Assembly (NCBI RefSeq): GCF_002887595.1
Contig: NZ_PEBU01000007.1
Location: 62,001 to 126,000, forward strand
DNA: 64,000 nucleotides
Direction of reading: 5' to 3'
Source: Bowmanella denitrificans
GTDB taxonomy: Bacteria > Pseudomonadota > Gammaproteobacteria > Enterobacterales > Alteromonadaceae
This document shows, in pieces, positions 29,578 to 38,622 of this stretch (the first letter of the stretch is position 1; each line of letters opens with the position of its first letter). A program made the translations under genes and the position numbers. A model generated the notes under the pieces. It saw only the letters and a list, made by a program, of their open reading frames with translations. It made no database searches and was not told where the DNA came from.

Positions 29578-31233
29578 ATGAAGGGTATAACCCTAGTCCT
29601 GGAAGACAGTGGCAAATTTCTCAGGCTGAATGTTCACACCGAACAAGTGGACAGTAGTCCCGACGCCAAGCAGTTGATTCAACTGATTAAAGACAGTGAG
29701 CATGGCAAGTTGTTTGTACTGGAAGATACCCTGGTTAAGATTCAGCAGGATATCCACAAAGCTAAAGAAAACAACAGCCACCGGGAAATCAATGAGCGAG
29801 TGGCCGAGCGTCGCGATGCCGAAGTAAAATTCAAACTCCTTGATTCTGATATGCTGGCTGAGCTCAGCCTGACCAGCGCCTGCGGCGGTGCCAACCCTAA
29901 TTACCCGCAGTTATTGAAGATGGCCCGTAACGCCGATATTAAACGCGGCCTGTCGAGAAAACGCCTGAAAATAGCCTTGCAGTTAGCCGCCACAGAGCCC
30001 CCTGGCACACAAATAAAAGAAGTGGTCGCCAAAGGTTTACCCATGCGACCTGGCCGCAATTCCAGAATGTTACCCCTGGTTCCGAATGCCCTTGAACGCA
30101 TTTTACGTCCACAGGAAATCAGTGTATCCAGAGTGGATATGCGCGATTTGGGCGATGTTATCTGTGTAAAAGCCGGTACGCCGTTGTTGCGCCGCACTCC
30201 GCCAAGCCAGGGCCGCACTGGCTTTACGGTCAGGGGCGAGAGTTTGCAGCCGACGCCAGGTGAATGGCAACCCCTAAAGCCTGGCAGCGGCACTATGGTC
30301 AGCCCGGACGATGAAAATCTGTTGCTGGCTGAAATCGCTGGCATGCCCAAGTTTAACCAGGGTGATATGTGGGTAGATGAAACCTTTGTGTGCAAGGGTG
30401 TAAACGTCGGCACTGGTAATGTCAATTATGACGGCGCAGTCATCGTCAACGGGGATGTTACCGAAAAGATGATCATTACCGCTGCCGGTGATGTCACCAT
30501 TAACGGCTTTGTTGAGTCCGCCATTATCCAGGCTGGCGGCGATATCATTATCACACAAGGTGCGATGGGCAAGCAGAGTGAAAATGGCAGAAATGAATAC
30601 AGCACCAAGCTCTCTGCGCAAGGCAGTATTCATGTGCAACACGGCCAGGGTTTAGATATTACCTGTAACGGCAATGTGACGGTGGGTAAACAGTTGGCCC
30701 ACAGCCTGATCGTCTGTCGGGGCAGTGTTACGGTAGGCCCTATTGATAATCCCAACGGCAATCTGTTTGGCTGCGAAATCCAGTGTCAGGGACCAATCCA
30801 GGCAGGTACTATTGGCGCGGTCTCCGGCTCTAATCTGTTTGTGGATTACAGCGAGGGTTTTAATTTTCTGGTTGAACGCATCGATGTAATGGATGAGATG
30901 CTTAAACAGATACAAGACAATTACTATCGTCATAAAGGCCGGATGGAGATAATAAAAAAGAAGCGCTTGCCCAGTGATCTCGCCAGGAAAGTCAATATGG
31001 CGGTAAAACTGTATAAAAGTGAAGAGCAGTTACTGGCTTGGGTCACCAAGAAAGTGGAAGAATTGCGCAAGGCAAAAGAGCAATATCAAAATATTATTGG
31101 TATGTCCGCCAGCAAAAAGCTGCACGCAGGGGTTATCGTCAAACTGAATAACCGCACCTGGAAGGCCGACCGCGATTATTCACGCGGTCGGGTGCATTAT
31201 TTTGAGCACCAATGGCATTTTGAGCCCAAATAA
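29578..31233 (+). CDS. DUF342/FapA-family polymer-forming protein
   Basis: A 551-residue protein with an N-terminal region of charged helices (about 1-90) and a long DUF342 (FapA) domain of right-handed beta-helix type with repeated VNGDVTEKMIITAAGDVTINGFVESAII-like turns at about 295-440, then a C-terminal coiled coil (about 430-510). FapA proteins affect flagellar assembly or cell-surface processes in Vibrio and others, but no flagellar genes are nearby, so the role is open. A GGTGGAAG site supports ATG 29578. It is convergent with the next gene, 3 bp away. Confidence 0.85.
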   Translation: MKGITLVLEDSGKFLRLNVHTEQVDSSPDAKQLIQLIKDSEHGKLFVLEDTLVKIQQDIHKAKENNSHREINERVAERRDAEVKFKLLDSDMLAELSLTSACGGANPNYPQLLKMARNADIKRGLSRKRLKIALQLAATEPPGTQIKEVVAKGLPMRPGRNSRMLPLVPNALERILRPQEISVSRVDMRDLGDVICVKAGTPLLRRTPPSQGRTGFTVRGESLQPTPGEWQPLKPGSGTMVSPDDENLLLAEIAGMPKFNQGDMWVDETFVCKGVNVGTGNVNYDGAVIVNGDVTEKMIITAAGDVTINGFVESAIIQAGGDIIITQGAMGKQSENGRNEYSTKLSAQGSIHVQHGQGLDITCNGNVTVGKQLAHSLIVCRGSVTVGPIDNPNGNLFGCEIQCQGPIQAGTIGAVSGSNLFVDYSEGFNFLVERIDVMDEMLKQIQDNYYRHKGRMEIIKKKRLPSDLARKVNMAVKLYKSEEQLLAWVTKKVEELRKAKEQYQNIIGMSASKKLHAGVIVKLNNRTWKADRDYSRGRVHYFEHQWHFEPK

Positions 31234-31236
31234 CGA

Positions 31237-32100
31237 TTAGCGTTTTAACCTGGCCAATAAACTGGATGTATCCCAGCGATTACCGCCCATGGCCTGCACG
31301 TCGGCATAGAACTGATCAACCAGCGCGGTAACCGGCAAGGTCACGCCAAGCTCCCGGCCTTGTTGCAGGGCAATGCCTAAGTCCTTACGCATCCAATCCA
31401 CAGCAAAACCAAAATCGTATTCACCTGCCAGCATGGTCTTATGGCGGTTTTCCATTTGCCAGGACTGCGCGGCACCTTTGCTGATCACCTCAACCACGGC
31501 CTCACAATCCAGTCCGGCCTGCTGCCCAAAATTCATGGCTTCTGCCAGTCCTTGGACCACACCAGCGATACAGATTTGGTTCATCATTTTCGCCAGTTGT
31601 CCGGTTCCGCAATCGCCCAGCAACCGACAAAAACGCGCATAGCTTTGCATCACCGGCTCGGCTTTTTGGTAGGCCGCTTGCTTGCCCCCGACCATAATAG
31701 TTAACTGACCATTTTCAGCACCGGCCTGCCCGCCAGATACTGGTGCATCTAAAAAGCCCACCTGCTTTTCGGCACATAGAGCTTCCAGTTCGCGCGCCAC
31801 GCTGGCTGATGCGGTGGTGTGATCTACCAATACTGTATTAGCCTGCATGCCAGCCAACGCACCATGTTCACCCAGCACCACGCTGCGCAGATCATCATCA
31901 TTCCCCACACAAACAAACACCAGTTGCGCATCAGAAGCAGCTTGTTTAGGGGTGTCGGCCAGGGTGCCCTGATATTGCTTTACCCATTCCCCGGCTTTTT
32001 GCCGGGTTCGGTTGTATACACAGACATCGAAACCTGCCTTTTGCAAATGTCCGGCCATGGGATAGCCCATCACCCCCAATCCGATAAAACTCACCTTCAT
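31237..32100 (-). CDS. NAD-binding beta-hydroxyacid dehydrogenase (3-hydroxyisobutyrate dehydrogenase-like)
   Basis: A 287-residue protein starting MKVSFIGLGVMGYPMAGHL (dinucleotide-binding GLGVMG), with the substrate-binding FLDAPVSGGQAGAENGQLTIMVGG block and the catalytic lysine in AKMMNQ near residue 170. The family includes 3-hydroxyisobutyrate dehydrogenase, tartronate semialdehyde reductase and related reductases; which one cannot be said from sequence alone. ATG 32100 has an AAGGG site. It is divergent from the glutathione peroxidase gene and convergent with the FapA gene. Confidence 0.9.
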   Translation of the reverse strand: MKVSFIGLGVMGYPMAGHLQKAGFDVCVYNRTRQKAGEWVKQYQGTLADTPKQAASDAQLVFVCVGNDDDLRSVVLGEHGALAGMQANTVLVDHTTASASVARELEALCAEKQVGFLDAPVSGGQAGAENGQLTIMVGGKQAAYQKAEPVMQSYARFCRLLGDCGTGQLAKMMNQICIAGVVQGLAEAMNFGQQAGLDCEAVVEVISKGAAQSWQMENRHKTMLAGEYDFGFAVDWMRKDLGIALQQGRELGVTLPVTALVDQFYADVQAMGGNRWDTSSLLARLKR

Positions 32101-32186
32101 GAAAACAGCCCTTTTGTTGCTTGGCGAAACTAACATTTTATGCTGACATAGCTCAGGCCCATGGCAGATTATCCTCAGGAGAACTC

Positions 32187-32675
32187 ATGACAACGTCAGT
32201 GCATGATTTTGACATGCAACTAAGCAACGGCCAAACGCAAAAGCTGTCCGATTATCGCGGTAAGGTGCTACTTATCGTTAATACTGCCAGCCAATGTGGA
32301 TTCACCCCGCAGTATGCCGGATTACAACACCTTTACCAGCAACTTGGACCTGAGGGTTTTGAGATCCTGGCGTTTCCATGCAACCAGTTTGGACAGCAGG
32401 AGCCAGGCTCTAATACGGATATTCAACAATTCTGTGACCTGAAGTTTAATGTCAGTTTTCCCCTGTTTGCTAAAGTGGAGGTCAATGGTCAGCATGCCGC
32501 TCCGCTGTATCAATATTTAAAAGACCAGGCTCCGGGGATCTTAGGTAGTAAAAGTATTAAGTGGAATTTCACTAAGTTTCTGGTGGATAAGCAGGGCAAG
32601 GTAGTAAAACGCTACGCCAGTACCACTAAACCAGACGCCATGCGGGCTGATATTCAAGCGCTGCTATCAAAGTGA
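32187..32675 (+). CDS. Glutathione peroxidase (BtuE/GPx family)
   Basis: A 162-residue thiol peroxidase. It contains NTASQCGFTPQY (peroxidatic Cys near residue 37), FPCNQFGQQEPG and KWNFTKFL (catalytic Gln and Trp/Asn), the standard GPx tetrad. Bacterial members usually draw electrons from thioredoxin or glutathione. ATG 32187 follows a CAGGAGA site. ldhA begins 17 nt downstream, so they probably form an operon. Confidence 0.93.
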   Translation: MTTSVHDFDMQLSNGQTQKLSDYRGKVLLIVNTASQCGFTPQYAGLQHLYQQLGPEGFEILAFPCNQFGQQEPGSNTDIQQFCDLKFNVSFPLFAKVEVNGQHAAPLYQYLKDQAPGILGSKSIKWNFTKFLVDKQGKVVKRYASTTKPDAMRADIQALLSK

Positions 32676-32692
32676 ATAAATAAGGAGATTTT

Positions 32693-33679
32693 ATGCAAGT
32701 TGCCGTGTTTAGTGCCAAGGCCTATGACGAACAGTACTTAAACCAGGCCAGAGGCGACATATCACTAACCTTTATCGAATCCCGGTTGAATAAGCAAACC
32801 GTCAGTCTGGCAAAGGGCTTTGACGCGGTCTGTGTGTTTGTTAATGATCAGTTGGATAAAGAGGTTCTGAGCGCCCTGCATTCACAAGGTGTACGGCATA
32901 TTGCCCTGCGCTGTGCTGGTTTTAATAATGTCGATTTAGACAGTGCTAAGGCGCTGGGAATTGGGGTTTCCAGAGTTCCGGCCTACTCCCCGGAAGCAGT
33001 AGCAGAACATACCCTGGCCCTGGTCCTTACCCTTAACCGTAAGTTACACAAGGCCTATAACCGTATCAAAGAAGGCAATTTCTCTTTGGACGGCCTATTG
33101 GGCTTTAATCTGCATGGCAAAACGATTGGCCTGATCGGCACAGGGCGTATAGGTATCGCTACTGCCAGACTGTTTCATGGGTTTGGCTGCCAGTTGCTAT
33201 GCCACGACCCTTACCCCAGTGCGGAAGTTATACAGCTTGGCGGGCAATATGTTGCTATGGATGAATTATGTGAGCGAGCAGATATTATCAGCCTGCATTG
33301 TCCGCTGACCCCGGATACCCGTCACCTGATAGATGCCAAGCGGCTGGCCAAAATGAAAAACGGTGTGATGCTGATCAACACATCCAGAGGCGCCTTAGTG
33401 GACACGCAGGCGGTGATCCAGGCGCTGAAAAGCCAGAAAATTGGTTTTCTGGGCCTGGACGTGTATGAAATGGAGGGGGATTTGTTCTTTGAAGATCTGT
33501 CTAATCAGATTATTCAGGATGACGTCTTCCAGCGCTTGTGCACCTTTCCCAATGTGCTGATCACTGGTCATCAGGGCTTTTTTACCCAGGAAGCCTTGTG
33601 TCAGATTGCCGCGGTGACACTGAACAATTTGCGCCTGGCCGGGCAAGGTAAAAGTGACGATCTTACCCGCCTGGCTTGA
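32693..33679 (+). CDS. ldhA: D-2-hydroxyacid dehydrogenase (D-lactate dehydrogenase type)
   Basis: A 328-residue NAD-dependent dehydrogenase similar to fermentative D-lactate dehydrogenase LdhA. It shows [15 protein letters not shown], the Rossmann motif [19 protein letters not shown] with the substrate Arg, the catalytic Glu region [17 protein letters not shown] and [12 protein letters not shown] with the catalytic His. It reduces pyruvate to D-lactate in the cytoplasm. The TAAGGAG site is strong. The last 17 bp overlap the convergent cmoM gene. Confidence 0.92.
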   Translation: MQVAVFSAKAYDEQYLNQARGDISLTFIESRLNKQTVSLAKGFDAVCVFVNDQLDKEVLSALHSQGVRHIALRCAGFNNVDLDSAKALGIGVSRVPAYSPEAVAEHTLALVLTLNRKLHKAYNRIKEGNFSLDGLLGFNLHGKTIGLIGTGRIGIATARLFHGFGCQLLCHDPYPSAEVIQLGGQYVAMDELCERADIISLHCPLTPDTRHLIDAKRLAKMKNGVMLINTSRGALVDTQAVIQALKSQKIGFLGLDVYEMEGDLFFEDLSNQIIQDDVFQRLCTFPNVLITGHQGFFTQEALCQIAAVTLNNLRLAGQGKSDDLTRLA

Positions 33680-34427
33680 TGGCTATCAAATGGAAGTAAC
33701 GACCAAGCCATAAATACGGATGACGGGTGCCGTATTCCAGTTCTTTGGCTTTAATCTGCTCATAGTGACTGGTTTGAATGCTTTTATCCCGCACATAGTC
33801 GTGGAAACAACGAATCCCGGCTTTGTGCACCACCTGCAAGCCGCTGGCTTGCAGGAAGTCCAGCACCTGGCTGGGGCACACCGCATTATTGGGATTCAGG
33901 CGCACACGGTTAGGTACAACAAAATCCTTATCAATATAGTCAAAGTTGCCATAAATCAGATTACTGAATACGTGCGCGTCGCGATTAAAAAAGCTCAGAG
34001 ACAATTGGCCGCCCGGAGCCAGATTTTGCAGCAGCGAATCCAATGCATCCAAAGGACGACTCAGCCATTCCAGAACCGCATGACAAAGCACTAACTCAAA
34101 CTCGCCCAGTTCTGTTAGTGCCTGCAACGGCCCGCAGTGGTAGGAAACCTGCGGGTAATTGGCCAGCTTTTGCCTGGCAATAGCCAGGGCATCTTCTGAG
34201 ACGTCATTCAGTGTTACCTGATGGCCTAGCTCAGCCAGAGTCTGGGTCATGACCCCGGTACCGCCACCGGCATCCAGCACCCGCACCGGTGTTTTTGGCA
34301 AATGTTGGTGCAGATAATGCTCTAGCAATTCATGGCGCAACCGACCTTTGGTGGTGCCATAGATATTTTTCTCAAACTTTTCGGCGATGCGATCAAAACT
34401 TTGATCCTGGCTGTACTGTTTATGCAT
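33663..34427 (-). CDS. cmoM: tRNA 5-carboxymethoxyuridine methyltransferase CmoM
   Basis: CmoM (formerly SmtA) methylates cmo5U34 in tRNA to mcmo5U. The 254-residue SAM-dependent enzyme opens with [24 protein letters not shown] and has the DAGGGTGVM methyltransferase motif and the [11 protein letters not shown] block of the family. It starts 10 nt after the Nif3-like gene, so both form an operon. cmoA and cmoB, making the precursor, are 11 kb away in this window. Confidence 0.93.
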   Translation of the reverse strand: MHKQYSQDQSFDRIAEKFEKNIYGTTKGRLRHELLEHYLHQHLPKTPVRVLDAGGGTGVMTQTLAELGHQVTLNDVSEDALAIARQKLANYPQVSYHCGPLQALTELGEFELVLCHAVLEWLSRPLDALDSLLQNLAPGGQLSLSFFNRDAHVFSNLIYGNFDYIDKDFVVPNRVRLNPNNAVCPSQVLDFLQASGLQVVHKAGIRCFHDYVRDKSIQTSHYEQIKAKELEYGTRHPYLWLGRYFHLIAIKPGG

Positions 34428-34437
34428 CCGTCTTACC

Positions 34438-35196
34438 TCAGGCCGGATTGGCTATATCAATAAAGCGCACCTGCAAACCCAGTTCAGCCGCCAGATGCTC
34501 TCCCAGCGCTTTGGCACCATATCGTTCCGTGGCGTGGTGACCGGCAGCAAAAAAGGCGATTCCACACTCCCGTGCCACGTGAATGGTCTGCTCAGACACC
34601 TCACCGGTGATAAATGCGTCGATGCCCTGCTCTGCTGCCATATCAATAAAGCTCTGTCCGCCACCAGTACACCAGGCCACGGTGTTAATGGGCTTGTTGC
34701 TGGCTTCTACCAGGGGTTTTCGGCCCAGCCTCTCTTCAATCCGGCTGGCTAATGTTTGTGCATCCAACGCTTGCGCAAAACGGCCCCGCATCGCAACAGA
34801 CTGAGGATTATTTATCTCTAAAGCACCTTCCACCTGAATCTCCAGCAATTGTGCAAGCTGCGCGTTGTTGCCCAGTTCAGGATGAATATCCAATGGCAGA
34901 TGATAGGCAAGCAGGTTGATATCGGCTTTTAGTAAGGTTGCCAGACGCTGCCTTCGCATGCCACGAATGGTGGCATCTTCACCGCGCCAGAAATAGCCAT
35001 GATGCACAATAATCGCATCGGCATTCTCTTCAACGGCGGCATCCAGCAGGGCCTGACTGGCCGTCACACCAGTGACCACCCGGGTTATCTGTTCGCAACC
35101 CTCAACCTGCAATCCATTCGGGCAGTAATCCTTAATTCGCGCCGGGCTGAGCAATTGGTCAAGATAATCGATGAGCTGTTGTCTGCTGATAGTCAT
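34438..35196 (-). CDS. ybgI: Nif3-like dinuclear metal centre protein (YbgI family)
   Basis: A 252-residue hexameric metal-binding protein of the NIF3/YbgI family. Metal ligands are seen in IIVHHGYFW and GHHATERYGAKALGEHL, with KDYCPNGLQVEG near the start. Its biochemical activity is disputed (GTP cyclohydrolase-like fold or metal handling). ATG 35196 gives MTISRQQLIDYLDQLL; longer in-frame starts extend into non-coding sequence. cmoM follows in the same operon. Confidence 0.9.
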   Translation of the reverse strand: MTISRQQLIDYLDQLLSPARIKDYCPNGLQVEGCEQITRVVTGVTASQALLDAAVEENADAIIVHHGYFWRGEDATIRGMRRQRLATLLKADINLLAYHLPLDIHPELGNNAQLAQLLEIQVEGALEINNPQSVAMRGRFAQALDAQTLASRIEERLGRKPLVEASNKPINTVAWCTGGGQSFIDMAAEQGIDAFITGEVSEQTIHVARECGIAFFAAGHHATERYGAKALGEHLAAELGLQVRFIDIANPA

Positions 35197-35325
35197 GAAT
35201 CGCCTGTTTTTGTAACAAAAGGGTTGAAAATTAGACATTAAATAGCAAAGAAGGTATAACAATGCATTCTGCTGTTTTAAGTGCCCAAAAGCACTAAGTT
35301 TAATGTATTGGGAGAGTCCCCGAGT

Positions 35326-35667
35326 ATGAGTAAGTTGGATAAAGACGAGATTATCGCCAAATTCACTGAAGCCTACCAGGCCGCCCATGGCAAGGCTCCG
35401 GTAATTGAGGCCAAAGGTGGGTGGTACTCCGTTGATGGTGGTAAGAACCTGCGCCTGGCACAACTGGAAGAAATGATCGGCGAATTAGGTGGTGCCAAGG
35501 CAGCCCCCGCAGCCAAGACCGAGAAAAAGGCCACTTCCACAGCCAAGCCTGCCGCCAAAAAGCCTGCAGCGACCAAAGCCAAGGCCAAACAATCCTCTTT
35601 TAACGTTAAGGCCTATTGGGCAGAGCAACTGGCGGCCAAAGACCATTTGTGCCGCGAACCACGTTAA
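35326..35667 (+). CDS. Small protein with Lys/Ala-rich histone H1-like tail, unknown function
   Basis: A 113-residue protein with a folded N-terminal half (about 1-53, with KGGWYSVDGGKNLRLAQLEEM) and then a low-complexity Ala/Lys/Pro tail (about 54-90) resembling a histone H1 or nucleoid-protein tail, followed by NVKAYWAEQLAAK. The tail suggests nucleic acid binding, but no family was recognised. A GGAGAG site precedes ATG 35326. A bidirectional terminator follows. Confidence 0.75.
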   Translation: MSKLDKDEIIAKFTEAYQAAHGKAPVIEAKGGWYSVDGGKNLRLAQLEEMIGELGGAKAAPAAKTEKKATSTAKPAAKKPAATKAKAKQSSFNVKAYWAEQLAAKDHLCREPR

Positions 35668-35686
35668 TTGGCCAAAGCCAAGGTTT

Positions 35687-35714
35687 AAAAAAGCGACCAT
35701 CAGGTCGCTTTTTT
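35687..35714. terminator. Bidirectional terminator between the Lys/Ala-rich gene and phrB
   Basis: Six A residues, a 6-bp stem GCGACC / GGTCGC with a 4-nt loop, and six T residues form a symmetric terminator that works on either strand. It overlaps the phrB stop codon at 35700-35702. Confidence 0.88.
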
Positions 35715-37139
35715 GTGCATATCTAAAAATTGTCCGAACCTTTCCTTAGTGCTGCTTACCGCTTGTTTATGCTCCACTATGGGGGGTGGATAGTTGAGAG
35801 ACGATGCAGCTTGCCATTTCTGTGGCTCATGCAGATATCTCTTAGGTACCGTCTTGAGTTCTGGCAACCACTGCAGCAGAAACTCGCCGTCCGGATCATA
35901 GCGTTGTCCCTGGGTGGTGGGATTAAAGATCCTGAAATAAGGGGCTGCATCAGTGCCCACTGAAGCACTCCACTGCCACCCACCGTTATTTGAGGCAAAA
36001 TCTCCGTCGATTAACCTCGACATAAAATACTCCTCACCCCAGCGCCATGGCAGCAGCAGATGTTTACATAGAAAGCTTGCCACAATCATACGTAACCTGT
36101 TGTGCATCCAGCCTGTGGTATTTAAACAGCGCATGGCCGCATCCACTATGGGGTAACCGGTTTGCCCCTGACACCAGGCGTCAAATAAATTCCGGTCATC
36201 ACACCAATTGAAGGCATCATACTTTTCGATAAAGCAGCGATGCATGCACAGATGTGGAAAATGAAACATCACATAGCGGTAAAAATCACGCCAGGCCAGT
36301 TCACGCAACCATACATGTGCGCCCCCCGAACCATCCAGCATGGTCTCGCCAAACCGAATCAGCATGCTGTGCGCCAGTTGTCTTGGTGCCACCGCCCCGA
36401 TACTTAAATAGGGCGACAAGCCACTAGTGCCATGCTGTGCGGGGAAATCCCGGCTTTGCGCATAACTGCTGACAGCGTCGGTCAGAAAATCATCTATTTT
36501 TTCATCAAGTGCACTTGATGCAGCGGGCCATCCCGACTCATCCGCATTTTGCATATAGCGCTGGATACTGTTGTCTGAGTCAAGAAGTGCATCGGGCAAC
36601 GAGAGGGTAAGCTGCACAGCTTGCCAGGGCTGGCTGTGCGGCAGACCGTCTCTTAGGTGTGCCAGCCATTGATTAAAATAAGGGGTAAAAACCTTGTAGG
36701 GTTTACCTTCTTTATTCAACAGTTGATCGGGCCGCACCATGCAGGTGTCATGAAAAATGCCGGTAACAATCCCCTGCTCAGCCAGTAAGGCTTTAACTTT
36801 CTGGTCACGGCGCCGTTCATCCAGTTCATATTCAGCATTGAGATACAGATGTGTTATACGCTGCTCGGTGCATATAGCCTTTAATTTTTCAGGAATCGCT
36901 GCAAAATCAGCGACCTGCATGATATTAAGACACACACCTTTATCGGCCAGTTCCTGCTTTAGCTGCAACAGCCTACGTACTAACAAGTCAAGCTTTATCG
37001 GTGCCAAACCGTAGTGTTGCCACTGCTGTGGCGTGATAAAAAATACCGCCGTCACTGTCTGGTGATTAGCCACTGCGTAAGTTAAAGGACTATGCCAGAC
37101 GCCGCGTAGATCACTGCGAAACCATACTAATGCACTCAA
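35700..37139 (-). CDS. phrB: Deoxyribodipyrimidine photolyase
   Basis: PhrB repairs UV-made cyclobutane pyrimidine dimers with blue light. The 479-residue protein has the N-terminal Rossmann domain (MSALVWFRSDLR) for the antenna cofactor and the C-terminal FAD domain with LRELAWRDFYRYVMFHFPH, CLNTTGWMHNRLRMIVASF and the later WQWSASVGTDAAPYFRIFNP. It starts 3 nt after the DUF523-DUF1722 gene on the same strand, as ybgA-phrB in E. coli, with which it is presumably co-expressed. Confidence 0.95.
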   Translation of the reverse strand: MSALVWFRSDLRGVWHSPLTYAVANHQTVTAVFFITPQQWQHYGLAPIKLDLLVRRLLQLKQELADKGVCLNIMQVADFAAIPEKLKAICTEQRITHLYLNAEYELDERRRDQKVKALLAEQGIVTGIFHDTCMVRPDQLLNKEGKPYKVFTPYFNQWLAHLRDGLPHSQPWQAVQLTLSLPDALLDSDNSIQRYMQNADESGWPAASSALDEKIDDFLTDAVSSYAQSRDFPAQHGTSGLSPYLSIGAVAPRQLAHSMLIRFGETMLDGSGGAHVWLRELAWRDFYRYVMFHFPHLCMHRCFIEKYDAFNWCDDRNLFDAWCQGQTGYPIVDAAMRCLNTTGWMHNRLRMIVASFLCKHLLLPWRWGEEYFMSRLIDGDFASNNGGWQWSASVGTDAAPYFRIFNPTTQGQRYDPDGEFLLQWLPELKTVPKRYLHEPQKWQAASSLNYPPPIVEHKQAVSSTKERFGQFLDMHKKAT

Positions 37140-37142
37140 AAA

Positions 37143-38075
37143 TCAGGCCCTCAATCCCAATTCCTGCGGATAGGGAGAAAAATACGATTGCTGCGCTAAA
37201 TAGTCGTTAGGAAAGTGACGTAAATGATGCTTAAGCAAGGTAATGGGGGCCATCAACGGCAGTTGGCCTAACCTGAAGTGTTCAATTTGCTCGGTGAGTT
37301 CCCGCTTGTCAGCCGGTTTGAGATGACGTTTAAAGTACCCCTGCATATGCATCAGTACATTGGTATGTTTGCGCCGGTTGGTTGGTTTGGACAAGGCTTT
37401 CATAATCAGCGCCAGGTAGGCTTCTGCCGTTGTATGCTCAGCGCCTTTTGCCTTGGCCACTAATCTGCCTAATGCTTGATAAAGCTGCGGATTATAGGCC
37501 ATCACCAATAGTTTATGCCGACTGTGAAAGGTCACCAGTCCATGCACACTGGGATTGTTCATCACCTTATCGCGAAATTCCTGATACACAAAGACCCGGG
37601 TGATGAAACTTTCCCTTAAACCTGCATCATTCAGTCGCCCATCCTCTTCCATGGGCAGATGCGGAAAATGCTTGTGCAGTAGCTGCACGAACAATCCCTG
37701 CCCCTGGCGGTGCAATAACTGGCCGTTCTCATCGTAGACTTTAATGCGTTCCATACCACAACTGGGGCTTTTGGCCGCCAGAATATAGCCATCCAATTTT
37801 TCCAGCTTAGGTAATTGCTGAATAAAGAAAGATTGCAGTGCCTCGGTATGATCAAGCATGCCATTGCGGGAATCGGTAAGATGCAGGCCATCCGCCATCT
37901 CGCGCAAATGTATAGTCGGCCTTGGTACTGGCAGACCAATGCCGACTTCGGGGCAAATTGGTTGAAAGATGACATGAGCATGTAGCTGACGGGTTACAAA
38001 GGTACTTTGCTTATGACCACCGTCATACCTCACTTTGTCACCCATCACACATGCGCTTACGCCAATTCGGGGCAT
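37143..38075 (-). CDS. DUF523 (TudS-like) fused to DUF1722 (YbgA-like)
   Basis: A 310-residue protein. The N-terminal domain (about 1-140) has conserved cysteines at 9 (SACVMG), 41 (PICPEVG) and 106 (SPSCGM), the arrangement of the TudS [4Fe-4S] thiouracil desulfidase family. The C-terminal DUF1722 (about 170-290) contains VHGLVTFHSRHKLLVMAYNP and NVLMHMQGYFKRHL. The function of DUF1722 is unknown. The gene lies 3 nt before phrB. The desulfidase role is inferred from the family, not shown here. Confidence 0.9.
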   Translation of the reverse strand: MPRIGVSACVMGDKVRYDGGHKQSTFVTRQLHAHVIFQPICPEVGIGLPVPRPTIHLREMADGLHLTDSRNGMLDHTEALQSFFIQQLPKLEKLDGYILAAKSPSCGMERIKVYDENGQLLHRQGQGLFVQLLHKHFPHLPMEEDGRLNDAGLRESFITRVFVYQEFRDKVMNNPSVHGLVTFHSRHKLLVMAYNPQLYQALGRLVAKAKGAEHTTAEAYLALIMKALSKPTNRRKHTNVLMHMQGYFKRHLKPADKRELTEQIEHFRLGQLPLMAPITLLKHHLRHFPNDYLAQQSYFSPYPQELGLRA

Positions 38076-38138
38076 GGTTTAACCTCGTTGATTACATACC
38101 CCTAGTACTACGCTAGATTAGCGGTTTGGGATCAATGG

Positions 38139-38372
38139 CTATTTAGCGCGTTTTTTCCTGTTACTGCGCCGCCCGGCAATGATTTGATCCCGGTTAACCA
38201 TAATCAGATGTTCCCCCAGATCTTCTCCCCCAATCTGATAACTGTCAGGGTTAATCTGGCGCAATACTTTGGCTTTGCGTCCCTGATAGGGGCCGCGTTT
38301 AATATACACACAGCGTCCAAGTAAACTGGCTGGCGGGCTGGGTAAATCGACCTGAGCTTTAGGTAGTGGCAT
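38139..38372 (-). CDS. Small KOW-motif protein
   Basis: A 77-residue basic protein with a KOW-like segment (GRCVYIKRGPYQGRKAKVLR, about residues 19-38), a short loop and a Lys/Arg-rich C-terminus (GRRSNRKKRAK). KOW motifs bind RNA or ribosomal partners. No specific family is recognised. ATG 38372 is preferred over an in-frame ATG at 38387, but neither has a clear ribosome site. It lies 63 bp upstream of the DUF523 gene on the same strand and could belong to that operon. Confidence 0.6.
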   Translation of the reverse strand: MPLPKAQVDLPSPPASLLGRCVYIKRGPYQGRKAKVLRQINPDSYQIGGEDLGEHLIMVNRDQIIAGRRSNRKKRAK

Positions 38373-38456
38373 GCGAACCTCATACAAAAATCACTATTCG
38401 GATGCCGCCCCTGACAACTCAGGTTCAACAACATCCAGTTCAAATTGCAATTCGCA

Positions 38457-38476
38457 TTTGTCTGGGACCAGACAAA
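38457..38476. promoter_or_regulatory. 20-bp palindrome upstream of the KOW gene
   Basis: TTTGTCTGG and CCAGACAAA form 9-bp perfect inverted arms around GA, about 85 bp before the KOW gene start. It has the shape of an operator for a dimeric regulator, but no regulator is identified. Confidence 0.35.
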
Positions 38477-38585
38477 AAGGAGTGGCTGCACTGCGATTAA
38501 TTTTAATCTAAACCGACAAAAACCACAGGCCAATTGGATATGCATTCACATATCCTGATATATCAATCCATACCTATGACGGCAT

Positions 38586-38612
38586 AAAAAAACGCAGGAG
38601 TTACCCTGCGTT
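38586..38612 (-). terminator. Terminator of the pheS-pheT-ihfA operon
   Basis: On the minus strand AACGCAGG and CCTGCGTT form an 8-bp stem with a 6-nt loop, followed by a run of Ts (As at 38586-38590 and beyond on the plus strand). It lies about 10 bp after the ihfA stop. Confidence 0.88.
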
Positions 38613-38622
38613 CTTCCTGTCA

